A stretch of 7,803 nt of DNA, taken from Flavobacterium sp. GTDB taxonomy: Bacteria; Bacteroidota; Bacteroidia; Flavobacteriales; Flavobacteriaceae. The translations under genes and the position numbers were made by a program. Under the pieces are notes generated by a model. The model made no database searches and was not told the DNA's origin. It was given only the letters and a program-made list of their open reading frames with translations. Below, one piece after another: positions 1 to 7,200 of the stretch; the first letter of the stretch is position 1, and each line of letters opens with the position of its first letter. The stretch covers positions 1-7,803 of the forward strand of contig SEBM01000168.1 of NCBI GenBank assembly GCA_004296145.1. Direction: 5' to 3'.

Positions 1-20
1 ACTTTATATATTATTTTTCT

Positions 21-28
21 TACATTTG
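21..28 (+). promoter_or_regulatory. Candidate -7 promoter element (TAnnTTTG) for the small-gene pair
   Basis: The bases TACATTTG match the Bacteroidota -7 consensus TAnnTTTG at every fixed position. They lie 35 bp before the ATG at 64, a sensible distance for a transcription start and short leader. The matching -33 TTG element would fall at or beyond the window edge, so only half of the promoter can be judged. Confidence 0.55.
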
Positions 29-63
29 TATAGCTGGCAAACTTACTAATAAATAATAAATCT

Positions 64-345
64 ATGGCAAAATTAACAAAAAATAACAAGCAGGAACAAT
101 CTCTAACTCATAATGAAAAAGCTTACAAATATTTAGAAGAACATTTACCGTACACGTATGTTGACCTAACTGTAGATTGGCTGGTAAAAAAAGGGCACAA
201 ATCGCCAAATAAAGCTTTGATTAGAAATGTAAGAAATCAAACCATTTTAAGAAATGATATTCTTCTTGCACTTGTAGAAGTCGCTACAGAAAATAAAAAC
301 TCTATAGCAAGGATAAATTCTTTAGTGAGCGAAACATCTACGTAA
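64..345 (+). CDS. Small hypothetical protein, possibly helix-turn-helix-like
   Basis: A 93-residue basic protein that I cannot assign to a named family. The N-terminus (about residues 1-20) is polar and rich in Lys, Asn and Gln, probably disordered. Residues about 20-85 look like a compact helical domain, with segments around KAYKYLEEHLP, VDLTVDWLVKKG and NDILLALVEVATENK. The run SPNKALIRNVRNQ in the middle has the basic, turn-then-helix look of a small DNA-binding domain, as in short HTH-like proteins of Bacteroidota; this is only an impression. There is no signal peptide, membrane segment or cysteine. The ATG at 64 follows an A-rich leader and a good -7 element at 21-28. A second small gene starts 42 bp after its stop with no terminator between them, so the two are probably one transcript. 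Gene call fairly secure, function unknown. Confidence 0.75.
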   Translation: MAKLTKNNKQEQSLTHNEKAYKYLEEHLPYTYVDLTVDWLVKKGHKSPNKALIRNVRNQTILRNDILLALVEVATENKNSIARINSLVSETST

Positions 346-387
346 AAAACTACTCACACCAATTAAGAATCAATTAAAAGCCAAAAT

Positions 388-615
388 ATGCCAAAAGAAA
401 ATCTAAACCAAAAGACAGGACTGCCAAAACTGTCATTTAAAAGTACTGAAACTACTGTTTTAAAACATCCAAATCAGGATGTTTCAACAAATAAAAATAC
501 ATCAAATCAAGACTATTTTCTATATGGGATGACACCAGAACAATATCAGGAAAGTTTTAATTACCATAATGAATATTTTGGCCAAATGAGAAAAGTCAAA
601 CTTTTGATTACTTAA
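388..615 (+). CDS. Small hypothetical protein, polar and Asn/Gln-rich
   Basis: A 75-residue protein that I do not recognise. Residues 1-43 are dominated by Lys, Asn, Thr, Gln and Ser and look disordered. Residues about 44-70 are richer in aromatic residues (FLYGM, EQYQESFNYHNEYFG) and may form one helix or a short interaction segment. There is no signal peptide, membrane helix, cysteine pair or catalytic motif. It follows the first small gene by 42 bp on the same strand and is closed by a hairpin terminator 15 bp after its TAA, which supports it as the last gene of a two-gene transcript. Its low complexity leaves some chance that it is not translated, but the position, the clean stop before the terminator and the AT-rich coding style favour a real gene. 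Confidence 0.6.
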   Translation: MPKENLNQKTGLPKLSFKSTETTVLKHPNQDVSTNKNTSNQDYFLYGMTPEQYQESFNYHNEYFGQMRKVKLLIT

Positions 616-630
616 AATTTAAATAAAAAA

Positions 631-653
631 CCACCCCAATGGAGTGGCTTTTT
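631..653. terminator. Bidirectional hairpin terminator between convergent genes
   Basis: The stem CCACCCC-AAT-GGAGTGG (631-647) is flanked by an A run (625-630) and a T run (649-653), so it can terminate in both directions. Read on the + strand the stem has one C-A mismatch. Read on the - strand that pair becomes a G-U wobble, giving an unbroken 7-bp stem followed by six U. It therefore looks somewhat stronger for the aldo/keto reductase transcript than for the small-gene transcript. Confidence 0.8.
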
Positions 654-690
654 ATTTTTACATAATACAAATATTCTAGATTTTCAATTA

Positions 691-1674
691 TTACTTTCCA
701 ACTGTTTTTTGCAAATATTGCGGATATCTTGCTCCTACAATTTCAATTGCTGATAAAGCAATTTCGATTTTAGCCAAATCATCATTCGTCAAGTGAACAT
801 TTACTGCGCCAATATTCTCCTGCAAACGGTGTATTTTGGTGGTTCCGGGTATTGGTGCAATCCATGGTTTTTGAGCTAAAAGCCATGCCAGTGCAATCTG
901 CGCCGGTGTTGCACTTTTTTCTGCTGCGATTTTTTTCAGCAAATCGACAAGTGCTAAATTGGCTTTTCTGTTTTCATCAGAAAATTTTGGAAGTGAATTT
1001 CTAAAATCGTTAGCATCAAATTTTGTATCTGCATTAATTGCTCCTGTTAAAAAACCCCTTCCAAGCGGACTAAACGGAACAAAACCAATTTCTAATTCTT
1101 CCAGTAATGGTAAAATTTCTTTTTCCGGTTCACGAAAAAACATAGAATATTCACTTTGCAATGCTGCTACAGGCTGTATTGCATGTGCTTTGCGAATGCT
1201 TTCTACTCCCGCTTCAGAAAGTCCCCAATGTTTGATTTTTCCTTCTTTCATCAAATCCTGAATTGTTCCTGCAACATCTTCCATAGGAACATTTGGATCA
1301 ACTCTGTGCTGATAAAACAAGTCTATATAATCTGTATTTAGGTATTTTAATGAATTTTCTGCAACCTTACGAATTCGCTCGGGACGACTGTCGACTCCTT
1401 TTGTAGCATCTCCGTCTAGAAAACCAAATTTTGTAGCGATTATAATTTTATCTCTGAAAGGTGCAACTGCTTTTCCAAGTAAAGTTTCATTTCCTCCTTG
1501 TGTGTAAGCTTCTGCGGTATCAAAAAAAGTGATGCCGGATTCATAAGCATTTCTTATCAAATCTATTGCATCTTTTTCATCTGCAGCTGGACCATAAGCA
1601 AATGTCAAACCCATGCATCCTAAACCTAATTCGGAAACTTCTAAACCGCCGTTTCCTAATTTTCTTGATTTCAT
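691..1674 (-). CDS. Aldo/keto reductase family oxidoreductase
   Basis: A full-length (327 aa) NAD(P)H-dependent aldo/keto reductase with a TIM-barrel fold, of the kind that reduces aldehydes and ketones to alcohols in the cytoplasm. The catalytic tetrad is visible: Asp52 and Tyr57 in FFDTAEAY, Lys82 in IIIATKFG, and His123 in FYQHRVD. Further family landmarks are GLSEAG (151-156), the substrate and cofactor loop FSPLGRGFLTG (201-211), and the C-terminal NADPH-phosphate-binding segment IPGTTKIHRLQEN (275-287). The length and the N-terminal LGNGGLEVSELGLGCMG signature resemble the IolS/YhdN-type branch of bacterial reductases. The natural substrate cannot be read from sequence. The ATG at 1674 follows an A-rich stretch with no Shine-Dalgarno, usual for this phylum. 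It is divergent from an AraC-family regulator, its likely controller, and ends at the hairpin at 631-653. Confidence 0.95.
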   Translation of the reverse strand: MKSRKLGNGGLEVSELGLGCMGLTFAYGPAADEKDAIDLIRNAYESGITFFDTAEAYTQGGNETLLGKAVAPFRDKIIIATKFGFLDGDATKGVDSRPERIRKVAENSLKYLNTDYIDLFYQHRVDPNVPMEDVAGTIQDLMKEGKIKHWGLSEAGVESIRKAHAIQPVAALQSEYSMFFREPEKEILPLLEELEIGFVPFSPLGRGFLTGAINADTKFDANDFRNSLPKFSDENRKANLALVDLLKKIAAEKSATPAQIALAWLLAQKPWIAPIPGTTKIHRLQENIGAVNVHLTNDDLAKIEIALSAIEIVGARYPQYLQKTVGK

Positions 1675-1722
1675 ATTTTTTTACTTTTAAATTTATAATT
1701 TTAATCTTCAGTCTGATTTTAT

Positions 1723-1756
1723 CAAATTGATATTGCAAATTTCAGCAGATAAACAA
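1723..1756 (-). promoter_or_regulatory. Weak candidate promoter for the aldo/keto reductase
   Basis: Read on the - strand, TCAATTTG (1730-1723) matches TAnnTTTG at all but one position, and TTG (1756-1754) lies 23 bp upstream, within the loose spacing seen for flavobacterial promoters. It would give a leader of about 40 nt before the ATG at 1674. The -7 element overlaps a small inverted repeat, TATCAA-A-TTGATA (1720-1732), so a bound protein could block it. Another near-match, GAAATTTG (1743-1736), lies close by, so the assignment is tentative. Confidence 0.25.
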
Positions 1757-1773
1757 TAACTAAATGTAGACAG

Positions 1774-1809
1774 ATTACTGTATTACATACCATAATTACT
1801 GATTGACAT
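1774..1809 (+). promoter_or_regulatory. Two direct repeats 21 bp apart, candidate AraC-family operator
   Basis: Two copies of ATTACTGnnTnACAT lie at 1774-1788 and 1795-1809, agreeing at 12 of 15 positions. Their starts are exactly 21 bp apart, two helical turns, which places both on the same face of the DNA. AraC-family proteins typically bind such tandem half-sites with this spacing. The site lies between the divergent regulator and reductase genes, upstream of the regulator's -7 element. Binding is inferred from position and geometry only. Confidence 0.45.
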
Positions 1810-1830
1810 TCAGTCTGTAAAACACTGAAT
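1808..1830. promoter_or_regulatory. Inverted repeat ahead of the regulator promoter
   Basis: ATTCAGT (1808-1814) and ACTGAAT (1824-1830) form a perfect 7-bp inverted repeat with a 9-bp spacer. It ends 10 bp before the -7 element at 1841-1848, so it occupies the space between the expected -33 and -7 elements. A protein bound here would be expected to repress the regulator gene. It overlaps the second direct repeat (1795-1809) by two bases. Confidence 0.35.
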
Positions 1831-1840
1831 AAAAAAGGTT

Positions 1841-1848
1841 TAAATTTG
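1841..1848 (+). promoter_or_regulatory. -7 promoter element (TAnnTTTG) of the AraC-family regulator
   Basis: TAAATTTG matches the Bacteroidota -7 consensus at every fixed position and lies 19 bp before the ATG at 1868, implying a very short leader. No clean TTG is present at the expected -33 position (about 1815-1821), which fits a promoter needing an activator or weak basal activity. Confidence 0.55.
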
Positions 1849-1867
1849 TTTTATAAATGTACAAAAT

Positions 1868-2764
1868 ATGGATTCGATCATCAACTTTAACAGCATTAGC
1901 GACTATAATACTTTTAATAATAACGAAACACGTCATCCGTTAGTTAGCGTTGTAGATCTTTCTAAAGCTGCTCCGCGTATACATTATAAAATGAATTTTG
2001 GGATTTATTGCGTTATTTTAAAAGACATAAAATGTGGAAATATTAAATACGGAAATAATTATTATGATTATCAGGAAGGAACTTTAGTGTTTTTTGGACC
2101 CGGACAGGTTGTAGAAGTTAACAATAATGGTGAATATTATCAGCCGTTTGGAAAAGCGCTTATTTTTCATCCTGATTTGCTTCACGGAACTTCATTGGGC
2201 AAGCATATGGAGGATTATAGTTTTTTCTCTTATAATACCAGTGAAGCATTGCACTTATCTGAAAAGGAAAGGAATATCATTTTAGATTGTTTAGCAAAAA
2301 TTGAATATGAACTGGAGCAGTCTATTGATAAACATAGTAAAACTCTAATTAATTCGAATATAGAATTGTTTCTAAACTATTGCACGCGATTTTACGACAG
2401 GCAGTTTATTACCCGGGATACGGTTCATAAAGGCGTATTAGATAAATTCGAAAATTTGCTGAGCACGTATCTTAACTCAAATAAGCCTCGTCATGGAGGT
2501 TTGCCGTCTGTGGGCTGGTGTGCAGAACAATTAAATTTGTCTGCCAATTATTTTGGGGATTTGATAAAAAAGGATACCGGATTTACGGCTCAGGAATTTA
2601 TTCAGTCTAAAGTAATTGATCTGGCAAAAGAAAAGATTTTTGATGTAAATAAATCTATAAGTGAGGTTGCTTATGAATTAGGTTTTAAATATCCGCAACA
2701 TTTTACACGTTTATTCAAACAAAAGGTTGGCATGTCGCCTTTGGATTATAGAAATTTAAACTAA
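1868..2764 (+). CDS. AraC-family transcriptional regulator
   Basis: A 298-residue DNA-binding regulator. The C-terminal AraC/XylS domain carries two helix-turn-helix units: SVGWCAEQLNLSANYFGDLI (214-233), then SISEVAYELGFKYPQHFTRL (263-282). It closes with the family signature FKQKVGMSPLDYR (284-296). The N-terminal part (about 20-190) is the sensing region. Its YQEGTLVFFGPGQVVEV stretch (68-84) has a cupin-like look, and ALIFHPDLLHGT (97-108) with EDYSFFSY (115-122) is typical of a Bacteroidota group often found beside oxidoreductase genes. The ligand is unknown. It is divergent from the aldo/keto reductase across 193 bp of repeat-rich DNA, so autoregulation and control of the reductase are the natural inference. 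The ATG at 1868 follows a TAAATTTG element by 19 bp. A strong terminator lies 15 bp after the stop. Family call secure, target inferred. Confidence 0.95.
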   Translation: MDSIINFNSISDYNTFNNNETRHPLVSVVDLSKAAPRIHYKMNFGIYCVILKDIKCGNIKYGNNYYDYQEGTLVFFGPGQVVEVNNNGEYYQPFGKALIFHPDLLHGTSLGKHMEDYSFFSYNTSEALHLSEKERNIILDCLAKIEYELEQSIDKHSKTLINSNIELFLNYCTRFYDRQFITRDTVHKGVLDKFENLLSTYLNSNKPRHGGLPSVGWCAEQLNLSANYFGDLIKKDTGFTAQEFIQSKVIDLAKEKIFDVNKSISEVAYELGFKYPQHFTRLFKQKVGMSPLDYRNLN

Positions 2765-2779
2765 TCAATTCTATAAATT

Positions 2780-2815
2780 GCAAAAAGCCTTTTAAACTTT
2801 TAAAAGGCTTTTTGC
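2780..2815. terminator. Strong bidirectional terminator between convergent genes
   Basis: A perfect 16-bp inverted repeat (2780-2795 and 2800-2815) with a 4-base loop (2796-2799). The stem core AAAAAGCCTTTT pairs with AAAAGGCTTTTT, so A and T runs flank the GC centre on both sides, as expected for an intrinsic terminator working in both directions. It lies 15 bp after the AraC-family gene and 13 bp beyond the phospholipase stop, and so serves both. Confidence 0.9.
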
Positions 2816-2828
2816 TTTATGTGAAAAT

Positions 2829-3650
2829 TTAAAAAATTCCCATGTTTTCTGGTTTAAGGGTAAATCCTAAACGCAACATACTTTTATGTTCCTGATAATC
2901 AATTAAACTTTCGGTATAGCCAATAAACCACTGAAGGGTAAAATAATAATTCTGATTTTTATACGGCCTGTAGTTTACCTGTGTTTGCAAAGATCCGTAA
3001 TTGATGAGCCCGCTTCCTTTTCTGAAAAGTATATCTGCACTCCATCTGTCGGGTGTTATTTTATAGGTTGCACTTGCTTCTCCATAACCAACATATTGCG
3101 TCAATCCTGGGTTATCCTCTTTATCGACAAGCGGAATCCAGCCTCTTAATCCTACAGTCCATCGTGGAGAAACCTGCGATTTTAAAGAGAAGGCAAGCAT
3201 GTTCCAGGTTCTGGAATAAATAGAATCTCTTCCGTTTGATTCGTGCTCAATAGAAATGGTTCCGTATGTCAATCTTCCGCCTTTTAAATAAAAGGGACGG
3301 ACAATGGCAAATCCTGGGTTAAAATTAAGTTCTGAAAATGGTTTTGAATTGGCGTAAATATCCCAAAAGGCTTTTTGTGTATACATCAAATAAGGAAAAA
3401 AACCGCCCCAAATTGGCTTAGAACTTAATCTTTGTTTAAAACTAACCTGATATTTAACGTCTGCCGTATTTCGGGTGATGTCTTCATCTAAAGGAACGCC
3501 TGTTAAAAAATAATTATCTCGGTGGACAGAAAAACTTGATTCTTTTAATAATGAATCTGCGGCGCGAAAATTCTTTTTTTCTTCTAATATTTGTGAATTT
3601 GCCTGTATTGAAAATAAAACGCAGCAAATCAATAGGTATTTTATGTACAT
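2829..3650 (-). CDS. pldA: Outer-membrane phospholipase A1 (OMPLA family)
   Basis: A 273-residue precursor of the OMPLA beta-barrel, a calcium-dependent enzyme that dimerises in the outer membrane and removes acyl chains from phospholipids that reach the outer leaflet. An N-terminal signal peptide (YLLICCVLFSIQANS, cleavage probably near residue 19-20) is followed by a barrel region ending in a C-terminal Phe, typical for outer-membrane proteins. The catalytic triad is intact: His136 and Ser138 in IEHESNGR and Asn150 in SRTWN, with the same spacing as His142, Ser144 and Asn156 of the E. coli enzyme. Arg141 and Ser146 match E. coli calcium ligands Arg147 and Ser152, and Ser102 (NSKPF) may supply the ligand from the partner subunit. 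The gene starts 131 bp after the response-regulator stop on the same strand and has a perfect 14-bp inverted repeat in its leader. It could share the sensor transcript or use its own promoter. Confidence 0.92.
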   Translation of the reverse strand: MYIKYLLICCVLFSIQANSQILEEKKNFRAADSLLKESSFSVHRDNYFLTGVPLDEDITRNTADVKYQVSFKQRLSSKPIWGGFFPYLMYTQKAFWDIYANSKPFSELNFNPGFAIVRPFYLKGGRLTYGTISIEHESNGRDSIYSRTWNMLAFSLKSQVSPRWTVGLRGWIPLVDKEDNPGLTQYVGYGEASATYKITPDRWSADILFRKGSGLINYGSLQTQVNYRPYKNQNYYFTLQWFIGYTESLIDYQEHKSMLRLGFTLKPENMGIF

Positions 3651-3658
3651 TATTATCG

Positions 3659-3720
3659 TTTAAATTGGAGTATATTATTTAGCTTTTACACTAATTTACG
3701 GTATTTTACTCCAATTTAAA
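3659..3720. repeat. Perfect 14-bp inverted repeat in the phospholipase leader
   Basis: TTTAAATTGGAGTA (3659-3672) is repeated exactly, inverted, at 3707-3720, with 34 bp between. The near edge is only 8 nt from the phospholipase ATG. In the - strand RNA it could fold into a 14-bp stem reaching the ribosome-binding zone, or as DNA it could be two half-sites of an operator. No T run follows it, so it is not an ordinary terminator, and no target-site duplication flanks it. Confidence 0.8.
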
Positions 3721-3781
3721 AGAAAAAAAGGCCAAAATATGTTAAAAAAATGACCCTAATAAGTTGAAATTTAGTTGGTCT

Positions 3782-4264
3782 CTAATTATTATCATGACAC
3801 GTAAAAACATGTCCTGATCCGTTAGTCTGAAGTTTCATTAAAGCATCTTTGAGATTTGGTCCAAGATTTAATGCAATAGAACTTAATACATGTTTTAAAT
3901 CATTAAAATGATTAGGCTTTACAAAATAACACATAGAGCCTAAATCTGCCGCAATATCCATATCTTTTTTGTGGGAAGAAGTTGAGATCATAATGACAGG
4001 GATATCTTTAAAACGTTTGTCTTTTTTTAAAGCTTTCAAACATTCCCAACCACTCATAACAGGCATATTTACGTCAAGAAAAATAAGTTCCGGATTTTTA
4101 TCCAGTTCTTCAAGTATTTTTAGCGCTTCATTTCCATTTGCTGCACAATGACAAATAATGTTCTCATTGATATCTTCTAATGCCTCACAAAACATTTCAG
4201 TGTCATCTAAATCATCATCAGCCAGTAAAATTATTTTTTTATCCATATCAAATGTCATTTTCAT
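3782..4264 (-). CDS. Single-domain response regulator (CheY/Rcp1-like receiver)
   Basis: A 160-residue phospho-receiver protein with no output domain. It carries the acidic cluster Asp16-18 (ADDDLDD), the phospho-acceptor Asp64 in IFLDVNMPVMSGWE, the switch residues Ser94/Thr95 (IMISTSS) and the conserved Lys116 in FVKPN. The last 25 or so residues are an unassigned tail. The LADDDLDD opening is typical of Rcp1-like regulators that pair with soluble PAS or phytochrome-type kinases. It overlaps the kinase gene by 17 bp and must be its partner or an acceptor in a wider relay. Three in-frame starts exist: 4264, 4258 and 4246. I chose 4264 because GGAG (4269-4272) stands 4 nt ahead of it. The start at 4246 would place the receiver almost at the N-terminus and would follow the kinase stop by one base, so it remains possible. 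Confidence 0.93.
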   Translation of the reverse strand: MKMTFDMDKKIILLADDDLDDTEMFCEALEDINENIICHCAANGNEALKILEELDKNPELIFLDVNMPVMSGWECLKALKKDKRFKDIPVIMISTSSHKKDMDIAADLGSMCYFVKPNHFNDLKHVLSSIALNLGPNLKDALMKLQTNGSGHVFTCHDNN

Positions 4265-7200
4265 TTTGCTCCATCGGAAGTGTTATAACAAACATAGCCC
4301 CTTCACCAGGCTTACCAATTGCAGTTATGTTTCCGCCATGACGCTCTACTATTTTTTTGCAAAGCGACAACCCTAAACCTGTACCTTCATAAGTATCTTT
4401 AGAATTCAGGCGTGTAAAAGTTTCAAATATGCGTTCTGCCTGATTAGGCTCAAAACCAATTCCGTTATCTTTTACTGTAATTAAAACAAATTTACCTTCT
4501 TTCCTATCTTCCATTTCTGAAACTATAGTAATCTCCGGAGGTGTATCTGTTTTAGCAAATTTAATAGAGTTATTGATAAGATTATAAAAAAGCTGATACA
4601 TTAATACTAATGCTCCTTCCAGCGTTGGAAGATCATGATATATAATTTTTCCGCCTGTTTTTTGTAAAGAAACTTCTAAGTCTGTTTCAATATTTTTTAG
4701 TACCTCATTTAAATCTATTGCTGTGTGTTTTTGTAAATCTGAATTGATTTTAGAATAAGCCAAAACGCCATCTATCATATTAAACATACGATCTGTCGCA
4801 ACATGAATTCTATCGATAAAACGAGCAGACGTTTTATCCAATCCGTCCTGAAGATGTTCTTCTAATCGGCTGGTAAATGTTTTTATTTTACGAACCGGTT
4901 CTTTTAAATCGTGAGAAGCAACATGTGCAAACTGCTGCAAATCTTCATTAGAACGTTGCAATTCTTTGGTTCGTTCGGCCACAAGGCTTTCTAATCTTTC
5001 GGTAATAGATCTGTGTTCCTGAATATCAGTGCAGGTTCCAAACCATTTTGTTATGATACCTGTTTCGTCTCTTATAGGCACTGCTTTACCCAAAAACCAT
5101 TGGTATTCTCCCGTATTGATATTTTTGATTCGAAATTCAAGCTGAAACAATTCACCGCTTTTTACACAACCGTACCAAGTATCTGTTGCTAATCGCAAAT
5201 CATCGGGATGTGTAAAAGGTGCCCATCCTATTTCTACAGCTTCTCTTTCGTTTACTCCGGTAAGTTCCTGCCAGCGCTTATTGTAATAATCAAGATGCCC
5301 GTCTGCTCTTGATGTCCATATTATTTGAGGCACAAGATCAGCAAGCTGCCTGAATTTTTCTTCACTTTGTTTTATTATTTGTTGGAGTTCTTTTTGTGAC
5401 GTAATATCGCTTGCCGCACCAAACCATTCCAATATATTATTTTCATCATCAAGAATAGGTATCGCTCTCGACAAAGTCCAACCCAAAGTTCCATTTGCAC
5501 TTAAAACACGGTGTTCCAGTTCAAATATACTTTTGTTTGCTATCGCTTCGGCAGTTGCTTTTTCTACTCTTTCACGATCATTGGGATGAATATAATTATC
5601 CATCCAGTTAAAGATTGGTTCTCCTACATCAGTGAGAAATCCGCGACCTTCCAAATTACGCATTATCGTCCAGTCAGAATTCAATCGATATACAACATCA
5701 GACGAAGCATTAACAAGCGCTCTAAAACGTTTCTCACTCTCTTCGAGTTTTTTACGGGCTAACACTTGTTCGCTAACATCAATCGCAACCTGAATCATTC
5801 CTGTTATTTTCTCATCTTCAATTAGTGGACGATAAGCAAGATTATAATAATAGTCACGCATTATACCTGTGCGGTTATGTTGCACAAGCACTTCACTCTG
5901 ATCAAAAGGAATTCCTTTGTTATAAACATTTTCGACCTGTTCCCAAACATATTGTCCTCTCAGCTCAGGCAAAACATCAATTAATGGCATGCCGATTATT
6001 TCTTCTCCGCGGCCAATCATATCAAGCATATGTAAATTAATCTGCTCAATAACCAGATTATCACCTTTTAACACCAATGTCGGGCAAGGCGTCTGGTCAA
6101 TCATCGATCTTAATCTTGATTCACTGTCTTCTAGTTTTCTTCTTGCAAGTACTTGTTCTGTAACATCTACAGCCATATGCAGCACAGCCGGACTTCCTTC
6201 TGCTTCCTCAATAGAATCATATGAAAAATTGAAATAACGGCGTTCCAGTTTACCGTTGATGATTAAGTCAACAGGTTGTTCATTACCTCTGAAAGGGATT
6301 CCGGTTTTTTGAACATCAATAACTGTTTGCAACGCCGGCTGACCCGAAAGTTCTGGCAAAGCCTCAAGCATTTTTTTTCCAAGTACTTCCTCTGCAGTAT
6401 TTTTGTTCATAAACTGCAGCATCGGTTTATTGATGCTTTCAACAACAACATCTTCTCCTTTTGAAAGCAACATTGCGATTGGCGACTGCTCAATCATAGT
6501 TCTAAAACGGGTCTCACTTTGTTGCAATTTTCCTTCTGCCTGTTTGATTTCTGTAATATCACGAGTCGTTCCGGCTACAGATTCTACTTCTCCCTGTTCA
6601 TTAAAAACTGGTGTCAGAATATAATCATAAACCCTGCTTCCTAATTCGGCATGCGGAAAAGAAACTGTTCCTCTGATTCTTTTTTTAGTAGCGACTATGG
6701 CATCAATTTCACGTTCATGCATTAGCGCATGCCATTCTTCATATCCATTTTCTCTTAAACCTTTCCCGATAGCATCTTCCTTTGATTTTCCCCACATAGC
6801 AAGCAGCGCTTTGTTGGCATACGTAAATTTATAAGAAAGATCAAAAACATATACAAGATCAGGCGTGTTGTTGGTAATCGAGTCAAATAACCTTTTTTGT
6901 TGCTCAGCAGCAAATAATGCATTATCTATAAATAGTTCTGTCTGTTTTTTTTCAGTAATATCTTCTGTAGTAACTACCAAAAGTTCGTCTTGTCTTATTA
7001 CAGTAAAACGGAACCAGTGTTTCATACCTTCACCGGTATACCATTTTTCAAAATTAGCCGTGATACCAGTTTCTGCAACTTCAATAAATTTTTCGAGAAT
7101 TCCGGTTTCCTTTACCATAGGAAAAAGTTCACTATAGCGCTTGCCTTTATAATCAATATCACCAATCCAATTAATTGTATAATTATTGAATAGCAGTACC

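Noticed and set aside
959..1341. Open frames on the + strand across the aldo/keto reductase
   Set aside because: They are antisense to a gene with an intact catalytic tetrad and full-length fold. Their translations are Ser- and Cys-rich without recognisable domains, as expected for reverse-complement frames.
3659..3720. A miniature transposable element (MITE) with terminal inverted repeats
   Set aside because: The flanking bases show no target-site duplication, the element is only 62 bp, and no second copy exists in the window. A leader structure or operator explains it better.
3721..3781. A terminator after the response regulator
   Set aside because: The - strand has U-rich stretches here but I could not find a stem with a GC core leading into them.
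3969..4376. Two + strand open frames across the receiver and kinase 3' end
   Set aside because: Antisense to conserved receiver and ATPase motifs, with compositions typical of shadow frames.
5511..7193. Several + strand open frames of 60-90 codons across the kinase gene
   Set aside because: All lie opposite well-conserved PAS modules, overlap one another, and show no promoter, terminator or domain of their own.
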